NCBI RefSeq assembly: GCF_019711565.1
Contig: NZ_JAIGNN010000002.1
Coordinates: 930,001 to 994,000 of the forward strand
DNA length: 64,000 nt
DNA from: Qipengyuania proteolytica
Lineage (GTDB): Bacteria; Pseudomonadota; Alphaproteobacteria; Sphingomonadales; Sphingomonadaceae
Reading direction: 5' to 3'
Part shown: positions 1 to 10,900 of the stretch, piece after piece
Layout of the letters: every line of letters begins with the position of its first letter
How positions within the stretch are numbered: position 1 is the first letter of the stretch
Notes under the pieces: generated by a model
Database searches by the model: none
The model's input: only the letters and a program-made list of their open reading frames with translations
Told to the model about the DNA's origin: nothing
Position numbers and translations under genes: made by a program

Positions 1-1
1 C

Positions 2-187
2 GAGGACGCGGATGTCGCCATCCTTCTCGCCGAACAGGCCGACGTGCCTGCCGGCCCGGCGCGCAGCGTCATCCGCCTGCGCCAGGAACCCGAGGGCGTC
101 GGCGAGGATGCCGAAACCATCTACCGCTACGATCGCGACGGCTTGCTCGCCGCGCTCAAACAGGCCCGTTTCGGGAGGACCGCATGA
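2..187 (+). CDS. cheA: CheA histidine kinase, C-terminal fragment
   Basis: An open frame runs in from the left window edge and ends at TGA 185-187, giving 61 residues with no start in view. It overlaps the ATG of cheW by four bases (ATGA), the usual arrangement in a chemotaxis operon. The tail contains a strand-rich stretch ending in IYRYDRDGLLAAL, which fits the end of the CheW-like regulatory domain at the C-terminus of CheA. CheA is the cytoplasmic kinase that phosphorylates CheY and CheB. The identification rests mainly on position directly before cheW-cheY-cheB-cheR; the kinase core lies outside the window. Confidence 0.6.
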   Translation, partial: EDADVAILLAEQADVPAGPARSVIRLRQEPEGVGEDAETIYRYDRDGLLAALKQARFGRTA

Positions 188-618
188 CCCAGTTGCTACT
201 CCAGTGCCTCATCGCCGGTCGCCAGGCCGCGATCCCGGCGAGCGACGTCCAGTCGGTGATCGAGGTCGACGAGATCACGCCGATCCCGCGCACGCCCGAT
301 TTCATCCGCGGCCTTACCGCGCTGCGCAGCCAGGCGCTGACCGTGATCGACTGCTCGCTTGCGCTCGGGCTCGAAAGTGCCGGTGACCAGCCGGACCAGC
401 GCGCGGCTGTCGTCGAGATCGAAGGCCACCTCTACGCACTGCTTGTGGATGCCGCCTATGATGTCGGTGAAGCGAGCAGCGAGCCGGTCGCGGTGCCCGG
501 CGGTTTCGGCCCCGGCTGGCAGCGCGCCGCGCGCGGCATGGTCGAAACCGAAACCGGCCCCACCCTCCTCATCGATGTCGAAGCCCTGATTGCCGGTCCG
601 CTCGAAGAGGCGGCTTAA
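184..618 (+). CDS. cheW: Chemotaxis coupling protein CheW
   Basis: This 144-residue protein is a single CheW domain that links chemoreceptors to CheA in the cytoplasmic signalling array. The N-terminal half shows the typical pattern: a short strand, then AIPASDVQSVIEVDEITPIP, then the RGL..LR segment (FIRGLTALRSQALTVID) that corresponds to the receptor- and CheA-binding surface. Length is slightly short of the usual 150-170 residues. Its start overlaps the stop of the preceding cheA fragment, and cheY follows after 57 bases. No regulatory site of its own is visible. Confidence 0.88.
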   Translation: MTQLLLQCLIAGRQAAIPASDVQSVIEVDEITPIPRTPDFIRGLTALRSQALTVIDCSLALGLESAGDQPDQRAAVVEIEGHLYALLVDAAYDVGEASSEPVAVPGGFGPGWQRAARGMVETETGPTLLIDVEALIAGPLEEAA

Positions 619-675
619 GCGAATAGTTACGCATCGGGCCTTATACATCGCCCGAAACATACGAGGTCCACTACC

Positions 676-1041
676 ATGAAAACCTGCCTGATCGTCGACG
701 ACTCGCGTGTCATCCGCAAGGTGTCGCGCCACATCCTCGAGACGCTCGGCTTCACTGTCGAGGAAGCCGAGAACGGCCAGGAGGGCCTTGAACGCTGCAT
801 GGAGACCATGCCCGACGTGGTCCTGCTCGACTGGAACATGCCGGTCATGACCGGCATCGAATTCATCACCCAGCTGCGCCAGCGCGAGGGCGGCGACAAG
901 CCCAAGGTGGTGTTCTGCACCACCGAAAACGACGTCGCCCACATCCGCGAGGCGATCAGCGCCGGGGCGGACGAATACGTGATGAAGCCGTTCGATCACG
1001 AAACGCTGCAGATCAAGCTCCAGCTTGTCGGCATGGCCTGA
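676..1041 (+). CDS. cheY: CheY-type single-domain response regulator
   Basis: A 121-residue stand-alone receiver domain. The acidic pocket D8-D9, phospho-acceptor D52 (in LLDWNMP), the switch Thr near residue 82 and the conserved K104 (VMKPF) are all present, so it should accept phosphate from CheA. No output domain is fused. A gagg Shine-Dalgarno sits before the ATG. The 57-base gap after cheW contains a short inverted repeat, TCGGGC/GCCCGA at 634-655, which could form an mRNA hairpin that changes cheY expression relative to cheW; that is inference. It is followed by cheB after 11 bases. Confidence 0.92.
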   Translation: MKTCLIVDDSRVIRKVSRHILETLGFTVEEAENGQEGLERCMETMPDVVLLDWNMPVMTGIEFITQLRQREGGDKPKVVFCTTENDVAHIREAISAGADEYVMKPFDHETLQIKLQLVGMA

Positions 1042-1052
1042 GGAGCGCCGGC

Positions 1053-2138
1053 ATGAGCGCAGTCCTCAAACCCCAGGCGATCGCACCTGACACCTCCGCC
1101 AAGCGCAAGGTGCGGGTGCTGATCGTCGACGATTCGCTGACCGTGCGGACCGTCTTCAGCCGCATGCTTCAGAGCGAGAACGACATCACCCTCGTCGCCA
1201 CCGCCAATACGGCGGAACGCGGGCTGGAAGAGCTGCGCCAGCACGACGTCGACGTAATCATGCTCGACCTCGAAATGCCCGGCATGGGCGGGATCGAGGC
1301 GCTGCCCAAGATCCAGCAGGCTGCGCCAGGCGTGCAGGTGCTCGTCATTTCCTCGCTGACCGCCGACGGTGCCGAACATACGGTCCGCGCGCTCTCGCTG
1401 GGCGCTGCCGACACCATGCTCAAGCCGCGCCCGGGCGGTTTCAACGACGACTATCGCGCCTCGCTGCTGGGCAAGATCCGCGCGCTCGCCGGTGTCGACG
1501 CCGAACCGGCCAAACCGGCCCGTCCTGCCCCGGCCGCGTCTAGGGCGAGCAAGCAACCACAGGTCGTCGCGATCGGTGCCTCGACCGGCGGCATCCATGC
1601 GCTCAACCTGTTCCTGCGCAAGGTGCCCAAGTCCTTCGACCTACCGATCCTCATCACCCAGCACCTGCCCGACAGCTTCATTCCCGTCTTCGCAAAGCAG
1701 ATGGAAATGGCGGCCGACCGCGAAGCCGTGCTGGCCGACGAGGGCGTCGAGCTGACCCGTGGCAAGATCGTCATCGCGCCCGGCCACGGCCACATGGTCG
1801 TCCGCAAGTCGGGCACACGCTACGTCACCGGCCTCGCCTATCATCCGGTCAAGAGCGGCTGCATGCCCTCGGTCGATCCGATGTTCGAAACGCTGGCCGA
1901 AGCTTATGAAGGCCGCGTGGCCGGCGTGCTGTTGTCCGGCATGGGCCGCGACGGCACCGACGGCGCGCAGGCCATCGCCGCCGCCGGCGGTTCCATCTAC
2001 GCCCAGAACGCTGAAACCTGCGCCGTCTGGGGCATGCCGCGCGCGGTCACCGAAATGGGCATCGCCGCCGCCGTCCTGCCGCCGGAGGAACTCGCCGAGA
2101 AGGTACTTGCCAGCGCGGGAGCTGGCGCATGGGCGTAG
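1053..2138 (+). CDS. cheB: CheB protein-glutamate methylesterase / deamidase
   Basis: 361 residues with the standard two-domain layout. The N-terminal receiver (about 19-140) carries D25-D26 and phospho-acceptor D72 in MLDLEMPGMGG. An Ala/Pro-rich linker (150-168) leads to the methylesterase domain, where the catalytic triad is visible as S177 (AIGASTGG), H204 (ITQHLP) and D300 (GMGRDGTDG). It removes methyl groups from chemoreceptor glutamates when phosphorylated by CheA. A good ribosome site (gaggagc) precedes the ATG; the 3-prime end overlaps cheR by 10 bases, suggesting coupled translation of the two adaptation enzymes. Confidence 0.96.
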   Translation: MSAVLKPQAIAPDTSAKRKVRVLIVDDSLTVRTVFSRMLQSENDITLVATANTAERGLEELRQHDVDVIMLDLEMPGMGGIEALPKIQQAAPGVQVLVISSLTADGAEHTVRALSLGAADTMLKPRPGGFNDDYRASLLGKIRALAGVDAEPAKPARPAPAASRASKQPQVVAIGASTGGIHALNLFLRKVPKSFDLPILITQHLPDSFIPVFAKQMEMAADREAVLADEGVELTRGKIVIAPGHGHMVVRKSGTRYVTGLAYHPVKSGCMPSVDPMFETLAEAYEGRVAGVLLSGMGRDGTDGAQAIAAAGGSIYAQNAETCAVWGMPRAVTEMGIAAAVLPPEELAEKVLASAGAGAWA

Positions 2139-2992
2139 ACGACGCCTCTCACCGTATCATCGCCGACCTGCTTGAGCAGCGCACGGGACAGCACCTGACG
2201 GAAAATCGCCGCTGGCGGATTTCGACCGCGCTGGCAGGCCTGTTCCGCGAATTCGGCATCGACAATGTGGACCAGCTCGCCTGCCTCCTCGAACGGCCGG
2301 GCGAACACCACCTCGCCACCAAGGTGGTGGAGGCGCTGCTGAACAACGAAACCTACTTCTTTCGCGACCACGTCTATTTCATGACGTTGGCCAATCAGGT
2401 CCTACCGGACCTCGCCAGGAAGCGGCAGGCCACCAAGAAGCTCTCGATCTGGTCGGCAGGCTGCTCGACCGGGCAGGAAGCGCTGAGCCTTGCCATGCTG
2501 TTCTGCGAACAGCCCGGTCGCTGGCAGGACTGGGAGATCGACATCCTCGGCACCGATATCTCGGGCAAGGCGATCGCGACGGCCAAGACCGGCTGCTACA
2601 CCCAGTTCGAAATCCAGCGCGGCATCAGTGTCGCCCAGATGCTGAACTTCTTCAGCGAAACGCCCCGCGGCTGGCAGGCCAGCGACCGGATTTGCTCGAT
2701 GACCCGTTTCCAGCAGCACAGCATCCTGGATTTCCCGCCCAGTCCGGGCCGGTTCGACCTGGTCCTGTGCCGCAACGTGCTGCTCTATTTCGACCCGCAG
2801 ACGCGTCGTACCGTGTTCGACCGAGTGGCCAGCGCCACCGCGTCCGACGGTTGGCTGATGCTGGGCGCGGGCGAGTCGGTCGTGGGCCAGACCGACCGCT
2901 TCGAAGCGTCCGAGTGGGGTTCCTCGATCTACAAGCCGGCCTCGGTCGTGGCACGGGTTTCCCAGATACCGCGCCGCGCATCGGCTGTCTAA
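2129..2992 (+). CDS. cheR: CheR chemoreceptor glutamate methyltransferase
   Basis: 287 residues. The N-terminal all-alpha CheR domain carries NNETYFFRD (72-80). The Rossmann methyltransferase domain follows, with the SAM-binding loop WSAGCSTGQEALS (108-120), the acidic GTD (141-143) and LCRNVLLYFD (213-222), all typical of CheR. It transfers methyl groups from S-adenosylmethionine to receptor glutamates. The start lies inside the end of cheB with gggagc upstream. Neither chemoreceptor in this cluster ends in the aromatic pentapeptide used for CheR tethering, so direct binding to the helical bundle is expected. A 121-base gap follows before the next gene. Confidence 0.95.
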   Translation: MGVDDASHRIIADLLEQRTGQHLTENRRWRISTALAGLFREFGIDNVDQLACLLERPGEHHLATKVVEALLNNETYFFRDHVYFMTLANQVLPDLARKRQATKKLSIWSAGCSTGQEALSLAMLFCEQPGRWQDWEIDILGTDISGKAIATAKTGCYTQFEIQRGISVAQMLNFFSETPRGWQASDRICSMTRFQQHSILDFPPSPGRFDLVLCRNVLLYFDPQTRRTVFDRVASATASDGWLMLGAGESVVGQTDRFEASEWGSSIYKPASVVARVSQIPRRASAV

Positions 2993-3113
2993 AAAGCCGG
3001 GCGCCCCGAAAGCGCTTTAAGATCAGGGTAAACCGCCCCTTCACCGTTCCTTAGCGATTCGCCTCTATGCCCTCAGGCTCGAACGAGAAGACCGGTCTCA
3101 TGCGGGGGTACAG

Positions 3114-4646
3114 GTGAAATTACGGAAGGTTGAGGCAGCAGGCGGGAACAGGGCCGTGATATTCGGCCCGATCGTCGTCCTCGCGGCCATTTTCCTTTCG
3201 ACCTTCGTGCTCACCATCGCCTCTAGCCGCATGGGCTTCGCCAATCCTATGGCTGTGCTCGGAGCCGGCTCCCTCGCCTTCGCAATTGCCGTCGTGTTGC
3301 TCGCTATCAAGGGCCTGCGCCATCTGCGCCAGGTCGAGTTGCTCAGCAACAGCGACAGCCTGACCATGCTGCCAAACCGCCGCGCGCTTCACCGCGACCT
3401 CCAGCGCGAAGGAATCAACGGAGAGGAGATCGCGCTTGCCCTGCTCGATCTCGACGGCTTCAAACTGGTCAACGACCACTACGGCCATTTCGTCGGCGAC
3501 GCGGCAATCCGCGAATGTTCGCGGATTTTCGTCGACATGGCGGATGGCGAAGCACGGATCTACCGTTTGGGCGGCGACGAATATGCCATCATGGTGGCGG
3601 GCCCGGTTGCCGGCACGCTGCTGGAAGGGCTCTGCCGAAGGATCGTCGAACGGCTCGCCAAGCCCGTCAAGGTCGAGGACCGGCGCCTCACGCTGGGTGC
3701 CAGCATCGGTCTCGCGCGCAGTGCGCCGGGCGAAAAGCTGCCCTCTTCGGAACTGCTCCGCCGCTCGGATGTGGCGATGTATGTCTCCAAGCGCGGCGGC
3801 AAGATGCGTTGCACCTGGTTTAACACCGCCTTCGACAAGAGCCGCGAGCAGCTCAAGGAGATGGACGACGAACTGCGCAGCGCGCTGGCCAATAACGAAT
3901 TCCGGCTCAACTACCAGCCGCTCGTCGACAGCAATACCCGCCGGGTCGTTGCAGTCGAATGCCTGCTGCGCTGGGAACGGCCCGACGGCAAGCCGGTGGG
4001 ACCCAATATCTTCATTCCCGTCGCCGAGGAAAGCGGGCTGATCAACGCGATCGGGCTGTGGGTCCTGCGCCAGGCCTGCTGCGATGCGCTCGACTGGGAT
4101 GACATCACGCTTTCGGTCAACATTTCCGCCGCACAATTGCGGAATCCCGAATTCCCCATCCAGCTCGGCCATATCCTGGAAGAAACCGGCTTCGATCCGG
4201 AACGCCTCGAACTGGAAATCACCGAAACCTGCCTCGTGCTCGATCCCATCGTTGCCGAGCGCAGCCTCGCCCTGATCCGCGGCTTCGGCGTCAAGGTGGC
4301 GCTCGACGACTTCGGTACCGGCTATGCGTCGATCGGCTTCCTGCGCCAGTTCCGCTTCGAGAAGCTCAAGCTGGATCGCAGCCTCGTGGTACAGGCGAGC
4401 GAGGATGATGGCAGCCGCGCGATGATGTTGTCGAGCATCACCGTGGCGCGCGCCATGAAGATGGGCGTGACGGCCGAGGGCGTCGAGACGCAGGAGCAGG
4501 CCGATATGGTCCGCGCCGCGGGCTGCGACCAGATCCAGGGCTGGCTCTACTTCAAGGCCATGCCCGCCAGCGAAATCCCGGCGCATCTCGGCCATCCGGT
4601 CGATGTCGCACTGACCCGTAAGATGAAGGACTCCAAGGTCGCATGA
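3114..4646 (+). CDS. Membrane GGDEF-EAL cyclic-di-GMP turnover protein
   Basis: 510 residues starting at GTG with gcggggg upstream. Two membrane segments (about 14-36 and 46-65) have almost no periplasmic loop and no recognisable sensor domain. A GGDEF domain follows with an intact GGDEY at 153-157 and the DxD/FK pattern [10 protein letters not shown] (111-120). The EAL domain begins near 262; its signature reads ECL (282-284), keeping the catalytic Glu, and the other metal/catalytic positions are visible in [31 protein letters not shown] and TAEGVET. Both activities therefore look possible. Its stop overlaps the start of the first chemoreceptor (ATGA), which ties c-di-GMP turnover to chemotaxis expression. 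Confidence 0.93.
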   Translation: MKLRKVEAAGGNRAVIFGPIVVLAAIFLSTFVLTIASSRMGFANPMAVLGAGSLAFAIAVVLLAIKGLRHLRQVELLSNSDSLTMLPNRRALHRDLQREGINGEEIALALLDLDGFKLVNDHYGHFVGDAAIRECSRIFVDMADGEARIYRLGGDEYAIMVAGPVAGTLLEGLCRRIVERLAKPVKVEDRRLTLGASIGLARSAPGEKLPSSELLRRSDVAMYVSKRGGKMRCTWFNTAFDKSREQLKEMDDELRSALANNEFRLNYQPLVDSNTRRVVAVECLLRWERPDGKPVGPNIFIPVAEESGLINAIGLWVLRQACCDALDWDDITLSVNISAAQLRNPEFPIQLGHILEETGFDPERLELEITETCLVLDPIVAERSLALIRGFGVKVALDDFGTGYASIGFLRQFRFEKLKLDRSLVVQASEDDGSRAMMLSSITVARAMKMGVTAEGVETQEQADMVRAAGCDQIQGWLYFKAMPASEIPAHLGHPVDVALTRKMKDSKVA

Positions 4647-6445
4647 GCGCACTTTCGGACATGGTGAACGGCGTCGTCGCCGAAAGCGAGATCGCGCCCT
4701 CGGACATCGGCTTGCCCGCACACGAAAGCGTGGACTTCGATCAATGGAAGGACGATCAGGCCACCGCTGCCCCGCGCGGGCTCAAGGGATGGATGTATGC
4801 CAAACCCTTCAGCGAGAAACTGCGGGCCATCAGCACGATCAACATCCTTGCGATTGTGGCGATCCTCGCCGCGATCCTTGGCGGAGGATCCTATGCGGTC
4901 GAATTGCGGGAGAAGCGCATGGCGCTTTCCGAGACGACGCTCGATGCAGCGCATATGCTGGCCGACGTCAGCGAGGCCCGGCTCTTCGTGCAGCATTATG
5001 CCGTGTCGGGTGACCGTAATGACCTGCTCACCGCGCAGGAATCGCTGAAATCGGCCGACCGTTCGCTGCGGGAAGTAGGCCAGGGCGTGCGCGGTTTCGC
5101 GCCTGCGGAAATCGGCACCGTCGATCAACTCGAAAGCCGACTAGCCGCCCTATCGTCGCGCGTCGCCGCCGCACAAAGTTCGCGCGGGACGCCGGCCCAG
5201 TGGCAGGCATTTTCGGACAGCGTCTATGTCGAAGGCGAGGGGATCGTCGAACAGAGCCGCCTGTTGCGCGAAGAACTGGTCGCCATCGGCGCAGAAGCCG
5301 ATAGCAACGCCAAGCGCGGCATCATGGCGCTGTTCGGGATGTTCTTGACCGCCTGCGTGGTCGGAGCGGCACTCGTTTACGGCAGCTACCGCTATATCGC
5401 GCGCGACCTGTCCGGGACGCTAGGCCGGATCACCGACGTCGCCACGCGGCTCGCGGCTGGCGAAAAGGACATGCATATTCCGGGCACCTACCGCCATGAC
5501 GAGATCGGCGAACTCGCCCGGTCATTCGAGGTGTTCGCGCAATCGGCCCGCGAATTCGAGCGCTTGTCGGAAGAGCGCGCAAGACTGCGGGCCGAACGCG
5601 GCAAGGAAATGCTGCTCGTGGCGGATCGCTTCGAACGGACGGTCGGCGAAGTCGTCGGCAGCGTGGCCTCCGCCTCGGCCCAGCTCCAATCCACTGCCGG
5701 AACGATGGCGGATGCAGCCCAGCTGACCGCCGGCCAGGCGGAAATCGTTGCGATGTCGATGGAACAGGCCTCTGCGGGCACCACCGCAGCCGCGGCTGCG
5801 TCGGACGAATTCGCCATGTCGATCGGAGAGATCAGCCGCCAGGCTTCGCATTCCGCCGAACTCGCACGCCGCGCGACTGAAACCGCATCGAGCGCCGACG
5901 AAACGATCTCCGGTCTTGCCAGCGCGGCCGACCAGGTCGGGCAGATCGTCGAGTTGATCCAGTCGATCGCCAAGCGCACCAACCTACTTGCCCTCAACGC
6001 CTCGATCGAAGCCGCGCGCGGCGGAGAAGCGGGTCGCGGCTTCGCGGTTGTCGCCAGCGAGGTAAAGGAACTCGCCGCCCAGACCAGCCGTGCCACCGAG
6101 GACGTTGCCGACCAGATCCGCACCATGCAGGATTCGACGGGCGCAAGCGTCGGCGCGCTCCGCTCTATCGTCGGCCAGATCCACGAGCTTGAAACCACTG
6201 CCATCTCGATCGCCAGCGCGGTCGACCAGCAGTCCGTCGCCGGGCAGGACCTTGCGCGCAGCATCGATATCGCCGCGCGCGCGAGCGGGGAGGTGTCGGG
6301 CAGTATCGACCAGGTCCGCGAAACCTCTCTGGCCGCGGGTGCTGCCGCAAACCAGGTGCTGGCCTCGAGCAATGAGCTGGGAGCACAGGCAGGCCGCCTG
6401 CAGGACCAGGTCGAGGCATTCCTCCAGGAAGTCCGCTCCGCTTAA
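4643..6445 (+). CDS. Methyl-accepting chemotaxis protein with periplasmic helical domain
   Basis: 600 residues. A soluble N-terminal tail of about 60 residues precedes TM1 (about 65-85). A roughly 140-residue, mostly helical periplasmic domain (88-226) resembles a four-helix-bundle sensor, followed by TM2 (227-247), a HAMP domain (248-302) and a long cytoplasmic signalling bundle. The receptor tip [20 protein letters not shown] (446-465) is canonical. No CheR-docking pentapeptide ends the protein (it ends in EVRSA). Start overlaps the stop of the GGDEF/EAL gene. The ligand cannot be predicted. The C-terminal half is nearly the same as that of the next gene. Confidence 0.93.
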   Translation: MSALSDMVNGVVAESEIAPSDIGLPAHESVDFDQWKDDQATAAPRGLKGWMYAKPFSEKLRAISTINILAIVAILAAILGGGSYAVELREKRMALSETTLDAAHMLADVSEARLFVQHYAVSGDRNDLLTAQESLKSADRSLREVGQGVRGFAPAEIGTVDQLESRLAALSSRVAAAQSSRGTPAQWQAFSDSVYVEGEGIVEQSRLLREELVAIGAEADSNAKRGIMALFGMFLTACVVGAALVYGSYRYIARDLSGTLGRITDVATRLAAGEKDMHIPGTYRHDEIGELARSFEVFAQSAREFERLSEERARLRAERGKEMLLVADRFERTVGEVVGSVASASAQLQSTAGTMADAAQLTAGQAEIVAMSMEQASAGTTAAAAASDEFAMSIGEISRQASHSAELARRATETASSADETISGLASAADQVGQIVELIQSIAKRTNLLALNASIEAARGGEAGRGFAVVASEVKELAAQTSRATEDVADQIRTMQDSTGASVGALRSIVGQIHELETTAISIASAVDQQSVAGQDLARSIDIAARASGEVSGSIDQVRETSLAAGAAANQVLASSNELGAQAGRLQDQVEAFLQEVRSA

Positions 6446-6502
6446 CCCTATTTCAAGCAATTACCCGTTACGGTTATCACGAACTTAACGGGGACGGGCT
6501 CG

Positions 6503-7846
6503 ATGAATGCTCCGATGAATTTCCTGGTGCAGGACATGATCCGCGAGATCGACGAAGTGGCCGTGGTGTCCAGCTCGCAGGACGACCAGGTGTCCGGGAT
6601 CGGGGCCTGGTTCATGGGCAAGACCTTGGACGAGAAAGCGGTTCTCGCTTCCATCATGTCGGTCGGCGGACTGACCGTCATAGGCGCAATGGCAGCCTGG
6701 GGGCTCTTCGTCCCGGAAAGCAGCCGCTCCGCGATGATGGTGATCATCGCCATCGCCGGTTTCAGCGTTCCTGTAAGCCTTGTCGCGCTCCAGTTCATTC
6801 GCAAGCGCGTGATCGCGCCCTACAGCCATATCAGCCGCGAAATGACCCGCCTCGCAAGGGGCGCGCGCGACATCGAATTGACGGGGACAGACCGGGTCGA
6901 CGAGATCGGCGATCTTGCCCGTGCGCTCGAAATCTTCACCAAGTCCGGCATCAAGCTCGACGAACTGTTTGCCTCGCGCCAGGGAGCGACGGAGAAACGC
7001 AAGGCGGAGTTGATCCAGCTCGCCGCGACGCTCGATGCGAACGTCGGTGAGGTCGCGGCTAGCGTGGCGGCAGCTTCGAGCCAGCTCAAGACGACCGCTG
7101 CCGGCATGGCGGCGACTGCGAACCAGGCGACGAACCAGGCGCAGCAGGTCATCCATTCGATGCAGCAGGCCTCCAACGGCGCGACCGCTGCAGCGGCCGC
7201 GTCGGACGAATTCGCCATGTCGATCGGCGAGATCAGTCGCCAGGCCTCGCATTCGGCGGAACTCGCCCGCAAGGCCACCGAAACGGCGACGGGGGCCGAC
7301 GACACGATTTCCGCACTGGCAACTTCGGCAGAGCAGGTCGGCGCTATCGTCGAGCTGATCCAGTCGATCGCCAAGCGCACCAACCTCCTCGCCCTCAATG
7401 CCTCCATCGAAGCCGCTCGCGGCGGCGAAGCGGGCCGCGGCTTCGCCGTCGTGGCGAGCGAGGTGAAGGAACTTGCCGCACAGACCAGCCGCGCGACAGA
7501 GGAAATCGCCGAGCAGATCCGCGAAATGCAGGATTCGACCGGCGCCAGCGTCGGTGCGCTACGCTCGATCGTGAGCCAGATCCGCGAACTCGAAACAACC
7601 GCGGTCTCGATCGCCAGTGCGGTGGACCAGCAGTCCGTCGCCGGGCAGGACCTTGCGCGCAGTATCGATCTTGCCGCCCGTTCGACCGAAGAGGTTTCCG
7701 GCAGCATCTCGCAAGTCCGCGAGACCTCGCTGTCGACCGGCGCAGCGGCGAGCCAGGTGCTGACGTCCGCCGAATCGCTCGAGACGCAGGCCGAAACCCT
7801 GCGCCAGAAGATGCAGAGCTTCTTCGCCGAAGTGCGCGCCGGCTAG
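6503..7846 (+). CDS. Methyl-accepting chemotaxis protein lacking a periplasmic sensor
   Basis: 447 residues. Two hydrophobic helices (about 47-69 and 77-99) are separated by only a few residues, so there is no periplasmic ligand-binding domain. A HAMP-like segment follows (about 100-150), then the signalling bundle with the tip [20 protein letters not shown] (293-312). From about residue 230 onward the sequence is almost identical to the upstream receptor, indicating a local duplication followed by sensor loss or replacement. Signals may be sensed by the membrane segments or by the 40-residue cytoplasmic N-terminus. A weak acgggg site precedes the ATG. Confidence 0.92.
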   Translation: MNAPMNFLVQDMIREIDEVAVVSSSQDDQVSGIGAWFMGKTLDEKAVLASIMSVGGLTVIGAMAAWGLFVPESSRSAMMVIIAIAGFSVPVSLVALQFIRKRVIAPYSHISREMTRLARGARDIELTGTDRVDEIGDLARALEIFTKSGIKLDELFASRQGATEKRKAELIQLAATLDANVGEVAASVAAASSQLKTTAAGMAATANQATNQAQQVIHSMQQASNGATAAAAASDEFAMSIGEISRQASHSAELARKATETATGADDTISALATSAEQVGAIVELIQSIAKRTNLLALNASIEAARGGEAGRGFAVVASEVKELAAQTSRATEEIAEQIREMQDSTGASVGALRSIVSQIRELETTAVSIASAVDQQSVAGQDLARSIDLAARSTEEVSGSISQVRETSLSTGAAASQVLTSAESLETQAETLRQKMQSFFAEVRAG

Positions 7847-7864
7847 GCGGTCAGGCTAACGCGA

Positions 7865-7891
7865 CGGGCGGCGCGCCACGCGCACCGCCCG
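7865..7891. terminator. Hairpin between convergent genes
   Basis: CGGGCGG+CGCG pairs with CGCG+CCGCCCG around a three-base loop, with a two-base bulge on the 3-prime side. It lies between the stop of the second chemoreceptor and the stop of the convergent amidohydrolase gene. No T-run follows on either strand, so it may only protect the mRNA ends rather than terminate by itself. Confidence 0.4.
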
Positions 7892-7900
7892 CGTTCCGCT

Positions 7901-10900
7901 TCATTCCCACCAATAGGGAAGGCGCTGCTCGCTGCCGGTCTCTACCTCGTTCATGGTCCGCGCATCGTAGAGCCGGCCGCCGAGCATCACGCGCTCGATC
8001 TTGTCCGAATTGCGGATATCGGCGCTCGGGTCCGCCGACAGCACCAGCAGGTCGGCCAGCTTGCCGACCTCGAGGCTGCCGATATCGCGCGCCATCCCGA
8101 GCGATTCCGCCGAAGTGAGCGTCCCCGCGCGCAATGCCTCGACCGGCGTCATGCCGCCGCGCACGAAGCTCCACAGCTCCCAATGCGAGCCGATGCCCGC
8201 CTGCTGGCCGTGTGCGCCGATGCTGATCTTCACGCCGCGCTGCGCAAGCTTCTTCGCCTCGCGCGCCGCATCGTCGTCGACGAAGGCCCAGTCGGGCGCG
8301 GTCACACGCCGCGCGGTCTCCGCGATCAGTTGGCGCGGCGGGGTGTGGACCATCAGCGGGTTGTCGAACACGTCGGTCGCCTGCCGCCAATAGGGATCGC
8401 CCGCAAGGCCGCCGTAGGTCACCACCAGCGTCGGCGTGTTGTTGGTCTGCGAACCGCCCCAGAACTGCAGCACATCCTCGTAGAAATGCTCGACCGGCAC
8501 ATTGTGCTCGACCGTCGAATTGCCGTCGGCGATCAGGTTCATGTCCATCCCGAACAGCGACCCGCCCTCGGCCACCACGAGCATGTTCTCCGCCCGCGCC
8601 GCCGCGACGACCTGCTGGCGCTGCTCGCGCCTGGGCTGGTTGTAGTTCTTCACCGAGACGCCGCCCTGCGCCTTGATCCGGCGGACATGGCCGAGCGCAT
8701 CCTCGTACCCGTCGATCCGGGCATAGACCGAGGGGGCCTTGGCGCCGTAGATGATCTCGCCGGTCGAGAAGATGCGCGGGGCCAGCAGCGAGCCTGCCCG
8801 CTGCCGCTCCGACGCGGCGAAGATCATGCTCGCGCTGGAGGAGGGATCGTGGATCGTCGTGGTGCCGAGCGCGAGGTTCTGCACCAGCGACCAGTTCTGC
8901 TGCGGGACGAGGTCGCCCTGCCCCTGCGCGCCATGCGCATGCGCATCGACCAGACCGGGCATGATCGTCTTGCCGCTCGCGTCGATGACCGTGGCGCCGG
9001 AAGGAACGCTGACGCTCGACGCCGGGCCAACCGCGATAATGCGGTCACCTTCGACAACGATCGTGCCGTTTTCGATTGCGCCGGCGCCCCCGTCCGCCAT
9101 CGTCAGGATACGCGCCCCGGTGAGCGCCACGGTCCCAGTCGGCTTGTCCGCGCGGATCGTGCGTGCGAGCGAGATGCCCGTTACCGGCGGCTCGAACTTT
9201 GGCGCGTCCTTGCCCTGCGGCGCATTGGCGAACATCGCCGCCGTGGTCGCGCGGTAGAGCGTCGGCCCCATCGACCAGGTCAGCGTGCTGCCGCCGTCGG
9301 TCCAGCCGACATAGTCGGCCCCGCCCTTGCTGGCGCGGGTCACGGGGAGCGAGCTTGCTTTCTCGCCAAGCGTCACCGCCTGCCCGCCGGGCAAGAGCGG
9401 CGTGACAAAGGCTTCGTAATTTTCGCGGAAGGCCAGCAGGTCGCCGCGCGGGCTGACGCTGTAGCCGCTCACCAGCTCACCCTCGGCATGGACCTGGCGC
9501 TTGTCGCCATCGAGGTCGGCCGACAGCAACTGCAGTTTGCCGTCCGACCGGCCGAGCATGAACACGCGGTCGTTCGAAGCACCGAATTGCGGTTCGGAGG
9601 TATCGCGTGCGATCAGGCGCGGGGTGCCACCGCTGGCCGGGACTGCATAGACGCCCTCGTTCTCGGAATACTCCGGCGAGGTAAGATAGCCGCCCGAACG
9701 CTTCTCGAACACGATCGTGCTGCCATCGGGTGAAAACTGCGGCAAGGCATAGTGGCCGCGCATCGCCGTGACCGCACGCGCGTTGCGGCCAGTGGCGTCG
9801 GCAACCATGATCTGGCCGAGACCGGCATCGGTCCAGCGCACGAAGGCCAGCCGCTTACCGTCGCGCGACCAGCTGGGCCACAGCTCCAGCGCGTCGCCGC
9901 CATCGGAGAACAGGCGGCGCGGTTCGCCGCCGGCCAGCGGCTTGCTGTAGAGCTTGCCGAGACTTTCGAACACGACGGTCCGGCCTTCGGGCGAAACGCT
10001 GGCGAAGCGCGGGATCTTCGCGGTGAAGCTGTCCTCGCCCACCGGGATGACCGGATGGGGCGCATCCGAGACGCCGCGGGTGTCGCTCACACGAAAGGGG
10101 ATGACGCTCGCGCCGCTGCCATCGGCGGCGATGCGGCGGATCTTGCCGCCTGCCCAGGCGACGATGCTGCGGCTGTCGGGCGTCCAGTCCATCCGTGGAT
10201 AGAAGCCGTAGACCGCCCAGGTTTCCTGCATGTCGAGATCGAGATCGCCATAGACCATGCGCTCGACGCCGGTGTCGAGCTGCTTGACCCACAGCTCGGT
10301 CCGGTCCTTGTCGCGGCGGATGAAGGCCAGCGACTTGCCGTCGGGCGAAGGGGTCGGACGCACCGCGCCGCCGAAACCGCTGGCTGCGGTGGTGACTTCG
10401 GTCGTCGCCAGGTCGTATCGCTCGATCGCGAAGGTGCCCTGCGTCGAATCCTGCGCATATTCGAAGATCGGCCCGCCGGTGACATTGCGCGTGTAATAGA
10501 CGGCCTCGCCATCGGGCGAGTAGATCGGCTCGCCGAGTTCTTTCTGCAGCGCTTCGCTGGCCCGCGCGACCAGCTTCACGCCGCCGCCGCCCGAGGGGTG
10601 GTAGAGCCAGATTTCGCCCGTCCCGGCGCTGCGCTGCGTCGTGAAGTGCTTCTTGGCGACGATATACTTGCCGTCGGGCGACCAGTCGGGCTGGTTGAGC
10701 AGGCGGAAGTCTTCCTTGGTCACCTGCTTCTTGTCCGAACCGTCCGCGTTCATCACCCAGACGTTGTCGCCGCCGCCGCGGTCCGAGGTGAAGGCGATCC
10801 GGCGCCCGTCGGGCGAAAAGCGCGGCTGCACTTCCCAGGCCATCCCCTCGGCAATCCGCGTCGGCGTGCCGCCGGAAATCGGCATGGTGTAGATGTCGCC

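Noticed and set aside
8183-9733. Long plus-strand open frame of 516 residues
   Set aside because: It lies antisense inside the amidohydrolase gene; its Arg/His/Gly-rich composition is typical of shadow frames in GC-rich DNA.
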